A stretch of DNA of 64,000 nt from Nocardioides ferulae (GTDB taxonomy: Bacteria; Actinomycetota; Actinomycetes; Propionibacteriales; Nocardioidaceae): NCBI RefSeq assembly GCF_003660455.1, contig NZ_QZVR01000008.1, forward strand, positions 1 through 64,000, read 5' to 3'. The position numbers and the translations under genes are program-made. Of the stretch, positions 56,476-64,000 are shown in pieces; the stretch's first letter is position 1; each line of letters starts with the position of its first letter. The notes below the pieces were generated by a model. It was not told the origin of the DNA. It did not search any database and saw only the letters and a program-made list of their open reading frames with translations.

Positions 56476-57278
56476 TGAGCTACCCCGACAACACCTCGAT
56501 CGTCGTCGACGGCGTCTCCAAGGAGTTCACGCTGCGCTACCAGCGCACGCTGAAGCAGGTGACGGTGGCGTTGGCCAAGGGTCGAGACATCAGCGACACC
56601 TTCAAGGCGGTCGACGACGTCTCGTTCACCGTCGAGCAGGGCGAGTCGATCGGCCTGATGGGTCTCAACGGATCCGGCAAGAGCACCCTGCTGAAGCTGA
56701 TCAACGGCATCATGCGGCCCGACTCCGGCCAGGTGCTCACCCGCGGCCGGATCGCCGGGCTGATCGCCACCGGCGCCGGGTTCCACCCGCAGCTGACCGG
56801 CCGCGAGAACGTCTTCCTCAACGCCGCCATCCTGGGCATGAGCGAGGCCGAGACCAAGCGCAAGTTCGACGCGATCGTCGACTTCGCCGACATCGGGCGG
56901 TTCCTGGAGACGCCGGTCGGCAACTACTCCTCGGGGATGTTCGCCCGGCTGGGGTTCGCCGTCGCGATCCACGTCGACGCCGATGTCTTCCTCGCCGACG
57001 AGGTGCTCGCGGTGGGGGACCGGCCGTTCAAGAAGAAGTGCCTGGAGCGGATGGCCGAGATCCGCGACTCCGGGGTGACGCTGTTCTACGTCAGCCATGC
57101 GGCCGCGTCGGTGCGCAAGATGTGCGACCGGGTGCTGGTCCTCGAGAAGGGCCGGCTCGCCTTCGACGGCGACGTGGGCGAGGGCATCCGCTACCTGAAG
57201 TACGAGGACGCCGACCCCGGCAACGAGCCGGACGAGGTCGACAGCCTCGGCGACGAGGAGCTCGGCGCCGACATTTAG
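56475..57278 (+). CDS. wzt: ABC-2 type polysaccharide exporter, ATPase (Wzt-like)
   Basis: A 267-aa ABC ATPase: Walker A GLNGSGKSTLL, the GxNx loop RIAGLIATGAGFHPQLTGREN typical of O-antigen/teichoic-acid exporters, signature YSSGMFARLGFAVA, Walker B VFLADEVLAVGD and the H-loop in YVSHAAA. There is no C-terminal carbohydrate-binding extension, so export should be independent of a terminal cap. Start ATG 56475 in TAATG overlap. Confidence 0.93.
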   Translation: MSYPDNTSIVVDGVSKEFTLRYQRTLKQVTVALAKGRDISDTFKAVDDVSFTVEQGESIGLMGLNGSGKSTLLKLINGIMRPDSGQVLTRGRIAGLIATGAGFHPQLTGRENVFLNAAILGMSEAETKRKFDAIVDFADIGRFLETPVGNYSSGMFARLGFAVAIHVDADVFLADEVLAVGDRPFKKKCLERMAEIRDSGVTLFYVSHAAASVRKMCDRVLVLEKGRLAFDGDVGEGIRYLKYEDADPGNEPDEVDSLGDEELGADI

Positions 57279-57572
57279 GTGAGACGCGCCAGCGGATCAC
57301 CTGTTGGTGGTCGAGCGAGCGCCCACGGCCGAGGAACGAGGGCGTGACGGCGCGTGTCGAGACCTGATGCCGTGCCCGTCGCCGCGGGCCCATGCCTGAG
57401 CCCTGCTCAGGCCGCTGCGGTGCGCGCCGATGAGTTTGACAAATCTGGAATCCCTCGGCGTGTCGAGTAGAAATTACACGATTGTAGTTACTCAGTTTCT
57501 CTTCCGACGGGCTGTGACTCGTGTGAAAGTTGCGTCACGTGTGACTCTTCCCCCGCACATGGAGTAGCCGAC
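57279..57572. other. Intergenic region with repeat copy and AT-rich regulatory stretch
   Basis: After repeat copy D comes an unusually AT-rich stretch (about 57430-57500) with TTGACA at 57436-57441, GTAG..TTAC motifs at 57467-57477 and 57484-57491, then repeated GTGACTC (57514, 57541) and CGTGTGA (57520, 57538) elements and the dyad GTCAC-GT-GTGAC (57534-57545). It probably controls the amidase gene; no exact promoter could be assigned. Confidence 0.55.
57301..57365 (+). repeat. Interspersed hairpin repeat, copy D
   Basis: Runs ctgttggtggtcgagcgagc to gtgtcgagacc; the central arms are CGCCC (57320-57324) and GGGCG (57340-57344). The ends match copies B and C while the centre is different in sequence but still self-complementary. 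Confidence 0.75.
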
Positions 57573-60419
57573 ATGCCCGTTGTGAAGGCGCGGTTCATCA
57601 CCGCGTGCCAGCAGCTGCTGGCCCTTGGCGTGGTGGTCGCCGGGCTGACGCCCGCCGCCACCATCGTCAGCCTCGACGTCGTCCATCAGCAGCCCGCCGA
57701 GCTCGGCGAGCTGCAGGTCGGCGGTGCGCTCGCGGCGTACTCCCGGGTCAACGGAGGCGCGGCCGAGGTGCCCGCCGAGCGGGTGGACGCCGAGGTCACC
57801 GAGTACTCCCTGACCTCGCCGGCAGCGACTGTGGGCCGGCGGACGGTCCCCGACGTCCAGGCGCGGCGCTCGCGCGGCACCGCGCCCGGCACCACCGAGA
57901 TCACCAGCCGACCCCAGCCGGTCTCCGGCTACGGGGCCGTCGGGCTCACCTGGGCTCCCGGCACCGAGCTGGGCGACGAGGAGGCCGCCTTCGAGGTGCG
58001 CACTCGCGACGGGGACGCCTGGTCGGGCTGGATGCCGCTGGAGTACCACGACGAGCACGCACCCGACCCCGGCACCCCGGAGGCGCGCGGCGCCCGCCCG
58101 GGCACCGACCCGCTGTTCGTCGGGCATGTCGAGGAGGTCCAGGTCCGCGCGAGCACCGAGACCGTGCCCGCGGACCTGCGGATGGCCGTCATCGATCCCG
58201 GCACCCCCGAGCGCACGGTGGTCGCCCGGCCCGCGATCGACACCGCCGCGCTCGAGAGCGAGAGCGCCGGGCGCGGCGCGACCGCGGCCGCGGAGGGCGA
58301 AGCCTCCGACGAGGACGACGCCATCGCGCTGCAGGCCGCCAGCTACACCGAGAAGCCCGAGATCTTCTCCCGTGCCCAGTGGGGAGCCAACGAGTCGCTG
58401 CGGCAGAAGTCCTCGCTGAGCTACTACGAGGTGCACGCCGGGTTCGTGCACCACACGGTCAACGCCAACGACTACACGCGCGCCGAGGTGCCCGGCATCC
58501 TGCGCAGCATCTACGCGTACCACACCCAGTCGCGCGGCTGGAGCGACGTCGGCTACAACTTCCTCGTCGACCGGTTCGGCCGCATCTGGGAGGGCCGGTA
58601 CGGCGGCGTCGACCGCCCGGTCGTCGGCGCCCACACGCTCGGCTACAACGAGAACTCCTTCGCGATGTCGGCGATCGGGAACTTCGAGACCGTGCAGCCC
58701 ACCGCGGCGATGCTCGAGGCGTACGGCGCGCTGTTCGCCTGGAAGCTCTCGCTGCACGGCGTGGACGCCGCGTCGTCGAAGCAGTGGGTCGGCTCGCGCA
58801 ACTTCCCGGCGATCAACGGGCACCGTGACGCCGCCTCCACCGCCTGCCCCGGTCGCCACCTCTACGCCCGGCTGGACCGGATCCGCGAGCTCGCCGCCCA
58901 GACCCAGCGCGGCTGGGAGGGGCGCGAGCTGCAGTCCGACGTGGCCGGCAGCCCGCACCCCGACCTGCTGGTCCGGCGCGCCAGCGACGGCCAGGGGTTC
59001 GTGATCCCGACCGGTGGCCTCACCTCGTTCCGCAAGCCGGCCCTGGTCTCCACCGGATGGGCGAGCGCCACCACCCTGGTGGCCGCACCCGACCTCACCG
59101 GGGACGGCCTGGCCGACCTGGTCGCCGGCGGCGCCGACGGCATCGCCGTCCACCCGGGCACGACGGGCGGCGGCTTCGATCCGGCGCTGCGCCACAGTCC
59201 GGCGTTCGCCGACCACGACCTGCTCACCTCCGTCGGCGACCTGGACGGCGACGGGCGGGGCGACCTCGTCGCCCGGCACACCAGCGGACGGCTCGACCTC
59301 TACCGCGGCGTCCGCAACGGAGCGTTCGACCGGTCGCCCCTCTCCACCGGGTGGGAGGGCTACGACCTGCTCGTCGGCCCCGGCGACGTCGACGGCGACG
59401 GCCGTGCCGACCTGCTGGCCCGCGACACCCAGGGCCGGCTGTGGCTGCATGCCGGCGGCGACGCGGGCACCTTTGACGCTCCGGTCGAGGTCCCCGGACG
59501 CTGGGGCGGCTTCGACGTGCTGACCGGCTACGGCGACTACACCGGCGACGGCCATGCCGACCTGTTCGTCCGCTCCGAGGGCGGCAAGGGAGCGGTGCTG
59601 CCGGGCCGCGGCGACGGCACCTTCGCCCGCGCCGTCGGCACCGTGGGCCGGGTGCGCAACGCCCCCGTGGTGCTGGGCGCCGGGCAGCTCACCGGAGACC
59701 CGGCCCCCGACCTGCTGGTCCGCCGCGGCGATCGACTCCTCCGACTGGAGAACAGCGGCGGCACCGAGCTCGGGGCGCCGATCCCGATGGGCATCCGGCT
59801 CCGGGCCGCGAACCTGCTGCTCAACGTGGGCGACTGGGACCGTGACGGCGACGGCGACATGGTGCTGCGCAATCGCCAGGGCGCCCTGATGCTCCGACCC
59901 GGAGACGGGACCGGAGCCTTCGGCAAGGCCCAGCGGCTCGGGACCGGCTTCGGCAAGGTCGACCTGCTCGCTGCCGTCGGCGACATGACCGGCGACGGCT
60001 GGCCGGACCTGATGGGCCAGCCGCAGGGCGGCTCGATGCGGATCTACCCCGGCAACGGCGGCGACGGCCTCGGCGAGAGCTACGTCGCGCACAGCGCCAT
60101 CTCCGCCCAGCGCCAGATCGGCATCGGGCGGTGGGACGGCGACGGTGCCCCGGACTCCCTGTTCCGCACCGGGGGCAAGCTGACGCTCTACCGCGGCAAC
60201 GGTCCCGGCGGACTCACCACCGGCACCCAGCTCAGCGCGGACCTGACCCGCTACGACTGGGTGGTCGGCGTCAGCGGCGTCCGGCTGCAGGGGCCGGCCG
60301 ACCTGCTGGTCCGGGCCCGCGGGACCGGCGAGCTGTGGCTGCTCGAGCCCAGCGGCGAGGGCTTCGCCAAGCCGCGCTACCTCGGGGAGGGGATGGACCA
60401 GTACGACTTGGCCGGGTGA
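57573..60419 (+). CDS. Secreted N-acetylmuramoyl-L-alanine amidase with FG-GAP repeats
   Basis: A 948-aa exported protein: hydrophobic N-terminal signal (about 8-30), an N-terminal beta-rich region, an Amidase_2/PGRP domain at about 265-440 (SRAQWGANESL, zinc-binding FVHHTVNANDY, VGYNFLVDRFGRIWEGRYGG, INGHRDAASTACPG) and a long array of FG-GAP/VCBS units (about 460-940; DLTGDGLADLVAGGADG, DLDGDGRGDLVARHTSG and so on) likely to fold as a calcium-binding beta-propeller. It should cut the amide bond between muramic acid and the stem peptide; the propeller may bind wall polymers. GGAG lies 8 nt before ATG 57573. Confidence 0.92.
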   Translation: MPVVKARFITACQQLLALGVVVAGLTPAATIVSLDVVHQQPAELGELQVGGALAAYSRVNGGAAEVPAERVDAEVTEYSLTSPAATVGRRTVPDVQARRSRGTAPGTTEITSRPQPVSGYGAVGLTWAPGTELGDEEAAFEVRTRDGDAWSGWMPLEYHDEHAPDPGTPEARGARPGTDPLFVGHVEEVQVRASTETVPADLRMAVIDPGTPERTVVARPAIDTAALESESAGRGATAAAEGEASDEDDAIALQAASYTEKPEIFSRAQWGANESLRQKSSLSYYEVHAGFVHHTVNANDYTRAEVPGILRSIYAYHTQSRGWSDVGYNFLVDRFGRIWEGRYGGVDRPVVGAHTLGYNENSFAMSAIGNFETVQPTAAMLEAYGALFAWKLSLHGVDAASSKQWVGSRNFPAINGHRDAASTACPGRHLYARLDRIRELAAQTQRGWEGRELQSDVAGSPHPDLLVRRASDGQGFVIPTGGLTSFRKPALVSTGWASATTLVAAPDLTGDGLADLVAGGADGIAVHPGTTGGGFDPALRHSPAFADHDLLTSVGDLDGDGRGDLVARHTSGRLDLYRGVRNGAFDRSPLSTGWEGYDLLVGPGDVDGDGRADLLARDTQGRLWLHAGGDAGTFDAPVEVPGRWGGFDVLTGYGDYTGDGHADLFVRSEGGKGAVLPGRGDGTFARAVGTVGRVRNAPVVLGAGQLTGDPAPDLLVRRGDRLLRLENSGGTELGAPIPMGIRLRAANLLLNVGDWDRDGDGDMVLRNRQGALMLRPGDGTGAFGKAQRLGTGFGKVDLLAAVGDMTGDGWPDLMGQPQGGSMRIYPGNGGDGLGESYVAHSAISAQRQIGIGRWDGDGAPDSLFRTGGKLTLYRGNGPGGLTTGTQLSADLTRYDWVVGVSGVRLQGPADLLVRARGTGELWLLEPSGEGFAKPRYLGEGMDQYDLAG

Positions 60420-60486
60420 GCAGATCGGCGGGCCGCTCCACGGCCTGCCCGATCGGCGACTTGGCCGTGCAGGACGGTTCTGGGTC

Positions 60487-61221
60487 TCACGCGGGGAAGC
60501 GGGCGGTCGCGCGCTCGGAGGCATACGTCGCCTCCAGTCGCTCCCGTTCGGCGTGACGCACCAGGACCAGCGAGCCGCCGCGTGCGAGCGGCTCGGTGAA
60601 GGAGGCCAGACCCGGTGGGGAAGCCGGGTTCGCCTCCGAGAGGAGGCGGCCGCCGTCGGTGAGAGCACTCCCGGCGGCGGCCGTCCTCCACAGCTCCTCC
60701 TGGGAGAGCGCGCCCTCGGGCAGCTCCACCGCGACGTCGTCGGGCTGCGGCGGATCCCATGGGATGAACGAGTCGGGCTGCGACCACACCTCCAGGCCCA
60801 CGTCGTGCACCCCGGCCGGGAGCGGGGCGGCGAAGCGGACGCCGAGCGGCCTCAGCGAGCAGGCCAGCACCGGCAGCCTCGCGGCGTTCGTGCTCCACTG
60901 CGCGAGGGCGTCCGGGCCGCACACCACCGCGTCGGCGTCGTCGGCCCAGGTGAGGGCCAGCCCGACCTGCCAGGCCGCGCCGAGGAAGACCGCCCCCAGC
61001 CAGTGCGGCGGCAGGTCGATCCGGAGCCGGTCGCCCCGCTCGAGCCCGTGCTCCTCGGCCAGCAGGGACGCGGCCTTGGCCACCCAGTTGGCGTAGGTCG
61101 TCACCGAGAGCTCGACGCGCTCGTCGGTGGCGTGGTCGTAGAAGGTGACCAGCGGGCGGCCCGCATCGCTGCGCAGCAGCGCGGTCAACAGGTCGGGGAA
61201 CGTCGTCGGGGTGGGGTGCAC
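60487..61221 (-). CDS. TIGR03089 family protein
   Basis: The 244-aa protein looks like the N-terminal part of an AMP-binding (ANL) enzyme without the catalytic core: PLVTFYDHATDERVELSV, TYANWVAKAASLLAEEHGLERGD split over two segments, and WLGAVFLGAAWQVGLALTWAD. This matches the actinobacterial TIGR03089 family, of unknown function. GTG 61221 has a TAGGCT box 6 nt upstream, and the 55-bp divergent gap to the guanylyltransferase has both -10 boxes. Confidence 0.8.
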   Translation of the reverse strand: MHPTPTTFPDLLTALLRSDAGRPLVTFYDHATDERVELSVTTYANWVAKAASLLAEEHGLERGDRLRIDLPPHWLGAVFLGAAWQVGLALTWADDADAVVCGPDALAQWSTNAARLPVLACSLRPLGVRFAAPLPAGVHDVGLEVWSQPDSFIPWDPPQPDDVAVELPEGALSQEELWRTAAAGSALTDGGRLLSEANPASPPGLASFTEPLARGGSLVLVRHAERERLEATYASERATARFPA

Positions 61222-61227
61222 GTAGTC

Positions 61228-61233
61228 AGCCTA
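61228..61233 (-). promoter_or_regulatory. -10 box TAGGCT of the TIGR03089 gene
   Basis: On the minus strand TAGGCT ends 6 nt before GTG 61221. Confidence 0.4.
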
Positions 61234-61263
61234 GGGTCCGGGCCGCTATCGCCCGGCGGACAC

Positions 61264-61269
61264 TAGGCT
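61264..61269 (+). promoter_or_regulatory. -10 box TAGGCT, leaderless type
   Basis: TAGGCT ends 7 nt before ATG 61277. Confidence 0.5.
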
Positions 61270-61276
61270 GCGGCGC

Positions 61277-62395
61277 ATGAGCCAGCCATCCGGCCCGATC
61301 GACGACTTCTGGGCAGTCATCCCGGCCGGCGGCGCCGGCACCCGGCTGTGGCCGCTGTCCCGCTCGGCGTACCCGAAGTTCCTGCGCGACCTGACCGGCA
61401 GCGGCCGGTCGCTGCTGCAGGAGACGCACGACCGGCTGGCGCCGCTGACCGACGGGCGGTTCCTGGTAGTCACCGGGCGCGCGCACCGCGAGCCGGTGCT
61501 GGAGCAGCTCGCCGACCTCGATGAGAGCTCGGTGCTCGCGGAGCCGTCGGCGCGTGACTCGATGGCCGCGATCGGGCTGGCCGCGGCGGTGCTGGAGCGG
61601 ACGCAGCCGGATGCGGTGATGGGGTCGTTCGCCGCAGACCACGTGATCACCGAGTCCGAGGAGTTCCGCGCCTGCGTGCGCACGGCGGTGACGGTCGCCC
61701 GTGAGGGATGGCTGGTCACGCTCGGCATCACGCCGACGTTCCCCTCCTCGGCGTTCGGCTACCTGCAGCTCGGCGCGGCGCTGCCCGGGCACCCCGGCGT
61801 CGCTGCGGTGCAGCGGTTCGTCGAGAAGCCGTCGGTCGCGGTCGCCGAGGAGTACCTCGCCACCGGCCAGTACCGCTGGAACGCCGGCATGTTCGTGGTC
61901 CGGCCCGGCGTCCTGCTGGACCTGCTGGCCACCTGGCATCCCGAGTTCGCGGCCACCCTGCGCGTCATCGCCGCCGAGCCCGACCGGCTCGACGAGCTGT
62001 GGCCGGCGCTGCCCAAGATCGCGCTCGACCACGCGGTCGCGGAGCCGGCCGCGGACGCCGGCCGGGTGGTCACGGTGCCCTCGACGTTCGGGTGGGAGGA
62101 CATCGGGGACTTCGACTCGCTGGCCGCCCTGCTGCACGCCCTCGGCGATGCGTCCGGGCACGACCCGGTGGTGGCCGGACCGCGGGTGCTCGGCGACGAC
62201 GCCCTGGTGCGCCCGGTCGACAGCACCGGTCTCGTGGTGCCGCAGTCGGGGCGGATGATCGCGGTCGTCGGCCTCGACGACGTCGTCGTCGTCGACACCC
62301 CCGACGCGCTCCTGGTCACCACCCGGGCCCGGGCCCAGGAGGTCAAGCAGATCGTCACCGCCCTCAAGGACGGCGGCCACGCCGACCTGACCTGA
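61277..62395 (+). CDS. manC: Mannose-1-phosphate guanylyltransferase
   Basis: A 372-aa nucleotidyltransferase: PAGGAGTRLWPLSRSAYPKF (GTP-binding loop and catalytic Arg/Lys), FAADHVI (metal-binding Asp), FVEKPS and WNAGMFVVRP, with VPSTFGWEDIGDF near the end. It makes GDP-mannose for glycans and lipoglycans. It lacks the C-terminal phosphomannose isomerase domain of bifunctional enzymes. The end is followed by a hairpin-rich stretch. Confidence 0.93.
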   Translation: MSQPSGPIDDFWAVIPAGGAGTRLWPLSRSAYPKFLRDLTGSGRSLLQETHDRLAPLTDGRFLVVTGRAHREPVLEQLADLDESSVLAEPSARDSMAAIGLAAAVLERTQPDAVMGSFAADHVITESEEFRACVRTAVTVAREGWLVTLGITPTFPSSAFGYLQLGAALPGHPGVAAVQRFVEKPSVAVAEEYLATGQYRWNAGMFVVRPGVLLDLLATWHPEFAATLRVIAAEPDRLDELWPALPKIALDHAVAEPAADAGRVVTVPSTFGWEDIGDFDSLAALLHALGDASGHDPVVAGPRVLGDDALVRPVDSTGLVVPQSGRMIAVVGLDDVVVVDTPDALLVTTRARAQEVKQIVTALKDGGHADLT

Positions 62396-62496
62396 CGCCG
62401 AGCCGTCGATCGTTCCGCGACACGCCGCAGAGACACGGGAATCAGTGACGGGTCAGCGTTCCCCCACCCCCCAGCGACCCATCACCACGAGACGTG

Positions 62497-62636
62497 CTGG
62501 CGCGGCGAGCGCCAGCGAGCCTGCGGCAGCGCGCACAACCGCGAGCGGAGCGAGCCTGGTTGTGCGCAACGAAAGGGCGGCGAGCGAAGCGAGCTCCTGG
62601 TCTTTCCGCAGCGGAGCTGCGGGCGGCGGAGCCGCC
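62497..62636. repeat. Array of tandem hairpins between convergent genes
   Basis: At least four stems in 140 bp: CTGGCGC (62497-62503)/(62509-62515); a 10-bp stem GCGCACAACC (62531-62540)/(62558-62567); CCGCAGC (62606-62612)/(62616-62622); GGCGGC (62622-62627)/(62631-62636). An imperfect fifth lies at 62571-62607. Loops share gcgagcg/agcgag or gga motifs. The 100 bp before it (62396-62496) hold no gene. Confidence 0.75.
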
Positions 62637-62637
62637 G

Positions 62638-63378
62638 TCACATGGCGTTGGGCTCGGGGGAGTCCATGTAGTCGTAGGTGTCCATGAACTCCTTGAGCGC
62701 CGCGCCGCTGGGCTCGGAGCAGTACTGCCAGACACCGACGTGCTCGCCCTGCCCGGCGTTCTCGGCGCCGCCGACCGACCAGTGCGTGAGCGCGATGTGC
62801 TGACCCTCCGGGAACGCGCCGCCGTCGGCCTCGGTCCACGGCACTGCCTTGAACTTCAGCCGCATGTTCGAGGTGCCCTCGAAGTTGTCGGCGATCGCCT
62901 CGATCTGCTCCATGACGGCCTCGTCCTCGGCGGCGGTCTCGTCGTACCACATGACCGTGTAGCCGTGCTCGAGGTTGTGCACCAGGGTGCCCAGCGGCGG
63001 CCGGTCGGTGCCGCGGTAGAACTTGCGCTCCATCGTGTCGGGCATGTCGTAGTGCTGCCCGAACGCGGGCGGGGCGTCCTCGTAGAGGATCGGGGTGCCC
63101 GGCGGGACGTGGTCCTGCTCGCCGTCGGCCGGCTTGGTCTCGATGGGCTGGCAGGCCGACGCGGGGGCGCCGATGTCCTCCACGGCGAGCCCCTCGAACT
63201 CCTTCTCGTCGAGGTAGTTCTTGATCGGCTGGATCAGGGCCGCACCGACGATGAGCAGCGCGATGGCCGAGCAGACCCCGACGATCATGAAGCCGCGGCG
63301 CCGCTCGGCGCTCTTCTGCTTCTTGCGAAGGTCGTCGATGACGGCCTGGCGGTCGGTCTTCGGGGGGTTCTTGGCCAC
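62638..63378 (-). CDS. DUF3105 membrane-anchored protein
   Basis: A 246-aa protein with a basic, helical N-terminus (KTDRQAVIDDLRKKQKSAER), one TM helix (about 30-50) and an extracytoplasmic DUF3105 domain with PILYEDAPPAFGQHYDMPDT, TLVHNLEHGYTVMWYDE and ALTHWS. The conserved His residues (GQHY, HNLEHG) suggest metal binding; the family's function is unknown. The start is at 63378 and the stop abuts the hairpin array. Confidence 0.85.
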   Translation of the reverse strand: MAKNPPKTDRQAVIDDLRKKQKSAERRRGFMIVGVCSAIALLIVGAALIQPIKNYLDEKEFEGLAVEDIGAPASACQPIETKPADGEQDHVPPGTPILYEDAPPAFGQHYDMPDTMERKFYRGTDRPPLGTLVHNLEHGYTVMWYDETAAEDEAVMEQIEAIADNFEGTSNMRLKFKAVPWTEADGGAFPEGQHIALTHWSVGGAENAGQGEHVGVWQYCSEPSGAALKEFMDTYDYMDSPEPNAM

Positions 63379-63470
63379 GGCTCGGCGTTCCTCGGGGGTG
63401 TCAGGGTCGGGCGTGAAGGAGCGCCGGGGCGGGTGCGACCGCTCCGGCGAGGGGGTTATGTCGGGCGAGT

Positions 63471-64000
63471 CTACGGAGTTGCCGGTCGCAACAAGTGCGG
63501 GTCGGCCGAATCCGGGGCCCAGCCGTGGGCGAAGGCCAGAGCCGCCAGGAGCCGCGGATGGGCGGCGGTCGGTGCCAGCAGGGCCTCCGTCGGCGAGTCC
63601 GCGTCGACGCTGACCGGGGCGGCTCCCAGGACGGCCGTCACGGCGGCCGCCATCTCGCCCGCGGTCGCGGGGGCGCCGAACGGCGGCCGGTCGACCGGGT
63701 CCCCGCGAAGCGCCCGCACGACCGCCTCGCGGGCGCCGTAACCGAAGAGGTCGCCACCCTCGCGACGGACGAGTGCCGCGGCCCCGGGGCCGTCCTCGCC
63801 GGCCGGGAGGACCAGGTCCTCGCGGCCCCGGACGACGGCGAACGGGCGGGCGCCGAGCTTGCCGGTGGCGAGCTCGGCCAGGCCCGCGATCTCGTCGGCG
63901 ACCGCGGGCGCGGTGACCGCGAGCTCGTTGCCGTGCCGGTCACGTCGTCCGGCGAAGTCCTCGAGCACCACCAGCCCGGCGGCACCGACGGCGATGTCGG
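63471..64000 (-). CDS. Coenzyme F420-0:L-glutamate ligase (CofE/FbiB N-domain), 3' part
   Basis: The frame stays open to the window edge, so the N-terminus is missing. The visible part has the CofE end pattern: [20 protein letters not shown] then [20 protein letters not shown] and [10 protein letters not shown], which resembles FbiB/CofE proteins that add glutamates to F420-0. The C-terminal stretch after residue 65 or so ([17 protein letters not shown], then about 70 residues) is longer than a minimal CofE and ends within the window, with no full nitroreductase domain as in mycobacterial FbiB. The start lies beyond 64000. Confidence 0.75.
   Translation of the reverse strand, partial: DIAVGAAGLVVLEDFAGRRDRHGNELAVTAPAVADEIAGLAELATGKLGARPFAVVRGREDLVLPAGEDGPGAAALVRREGGDLFGYGAREAVVRALRGDPVDRPPFGAPATAGEMAAAVTAVLGAAPVSVDADSPTEALLAPTAAHPRLLAALAFAHGWAPDSADPHLLRPATP

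Noticed and set aside
57436..57441. TTGACA as a housekeeping -35 box
   Set aside because: No TANNNT-like hexamer lies 16-19 bp downstream, so a complete promoter cannot be claimed.
57522..57539. CRP/GlxR-type site TGTGA...TCACG
   Set aside because: The spacing between half-sites is 8 nt, not the 6 nt of the CRP consensus, and the right half ends in G.
57492..60668. 1058-codon open frame on the minus strand
   Set aside because: It is antisense to the amidase gene and arises from strong G/C third-position bias; the translation is low-complexity Arg/Gly/Asp/Val without any domain, whereas the plus strand shows clear amidase and FG-GAP motifs.

Overview
The window is GC-rich throughout, with dense, often overlapping genes. 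It suggests a non-mycolic actinomycete, most likely Nocardioidaceae (order Propionibacteriales). The pointers are family level: a biotin-carboxylase/BCCP fusion plus an epsilon subunit of acyl-CoA carboxylase, DUF3068, DUF3105 and TIGR03089 proteins, an MpaB-type oxygenase, a coenzyme F420 ligase, WS/DGAT acyltransferases, a GlfT2-type galactofuranosyltransferase and many leaderless start sites. No rRNA, tRNA, CRISPR array, insertion sequence or prophage gene was seen. Genus assignment is inference.

Layout. 1-10.8 kb: nucleotidyltransferase, Bcr/CflA-type exporter, lipoprotein, a pair of bacterial PH-domain membrane proteins, acyl-CoA carboxylase alpha chain, MpaB-type oxygenase divergent from a TetR regulator, and a His-rich secreted protein coupled to a membrane polyferredoxin. 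10.8-18 kb: acyl-CoA dehydrogenase, GtrA, Maf, then a GH6 hydrolase, an unusual response regulator, a lipoprotein and a cellulose-synthase-like glycosyltransferase, which look like a beta-glucan module. 18-24.7 kb: carboxylase epsilon and beta chains divergent from BirA, PH protein and class III cyclase, a stand-alone winged-helix protein, PurK and PurE.

24.7-30.4 kb: six genes on the minus strand, every junction a 4-nt ATGA/GTGA overlap: VanX-type dipeptidase, alanine-racemase-fold protein, D-Ala-D-X ligase, acyltransferase-3 membrane protein, NarL-type histidine kinase and response regulator. This resembles a glycopeptide-resistance (van) operon in which the two halves of VanT are separate genes. 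It is the most interesting object in the window.

30.4-42 kb: ArfB, CoA-binding protein, secreted protein, acyl-CoA dehydrogenase, a beheaded HTH gene, CocE-type hydrolase, then a stress-response neighbourhood (RsbW-like anti-sigma factor, DUF3068, orphan hybrid-type kinase, Dps, HAD hydrolase, SigB/SigF-type sigma factor). Both the anti-sigma gene and dps have a GTTT-N16-GGGTA(T/C) promoter. 42-50 kb: enoyl-CoA hydratase, two LytR-CpsA-Psr ligases, two WS/DGAT enzymes with small companion genes, and an MTA/SAH-type nucleosidase.

50.3-57.3 kb: six tightly coupled plus-strand genes for galactofuran: two family-2 glycosyltransferases, UDP-galactopyranose mutase, GlfT2, and a Wzm/Wzt ABC exporter. 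A large amidase with FG-GAP repeats follows. 60-64 kb: TIGR03089 protein, mannose-1-phosphate guanylyltransferase, DUF3105 protein and the 3' end of a CofE-type F420 ligase that runs off the window.

Two window-wide patterns stand out. Many genes begin exactly 7 nt after a TANNNT box, which implies leaderless mRNAs. A hairpin repeat with compensatory stem changes recurs in intergenic spaces at 15.5, 50.2 and 57.3 kb.
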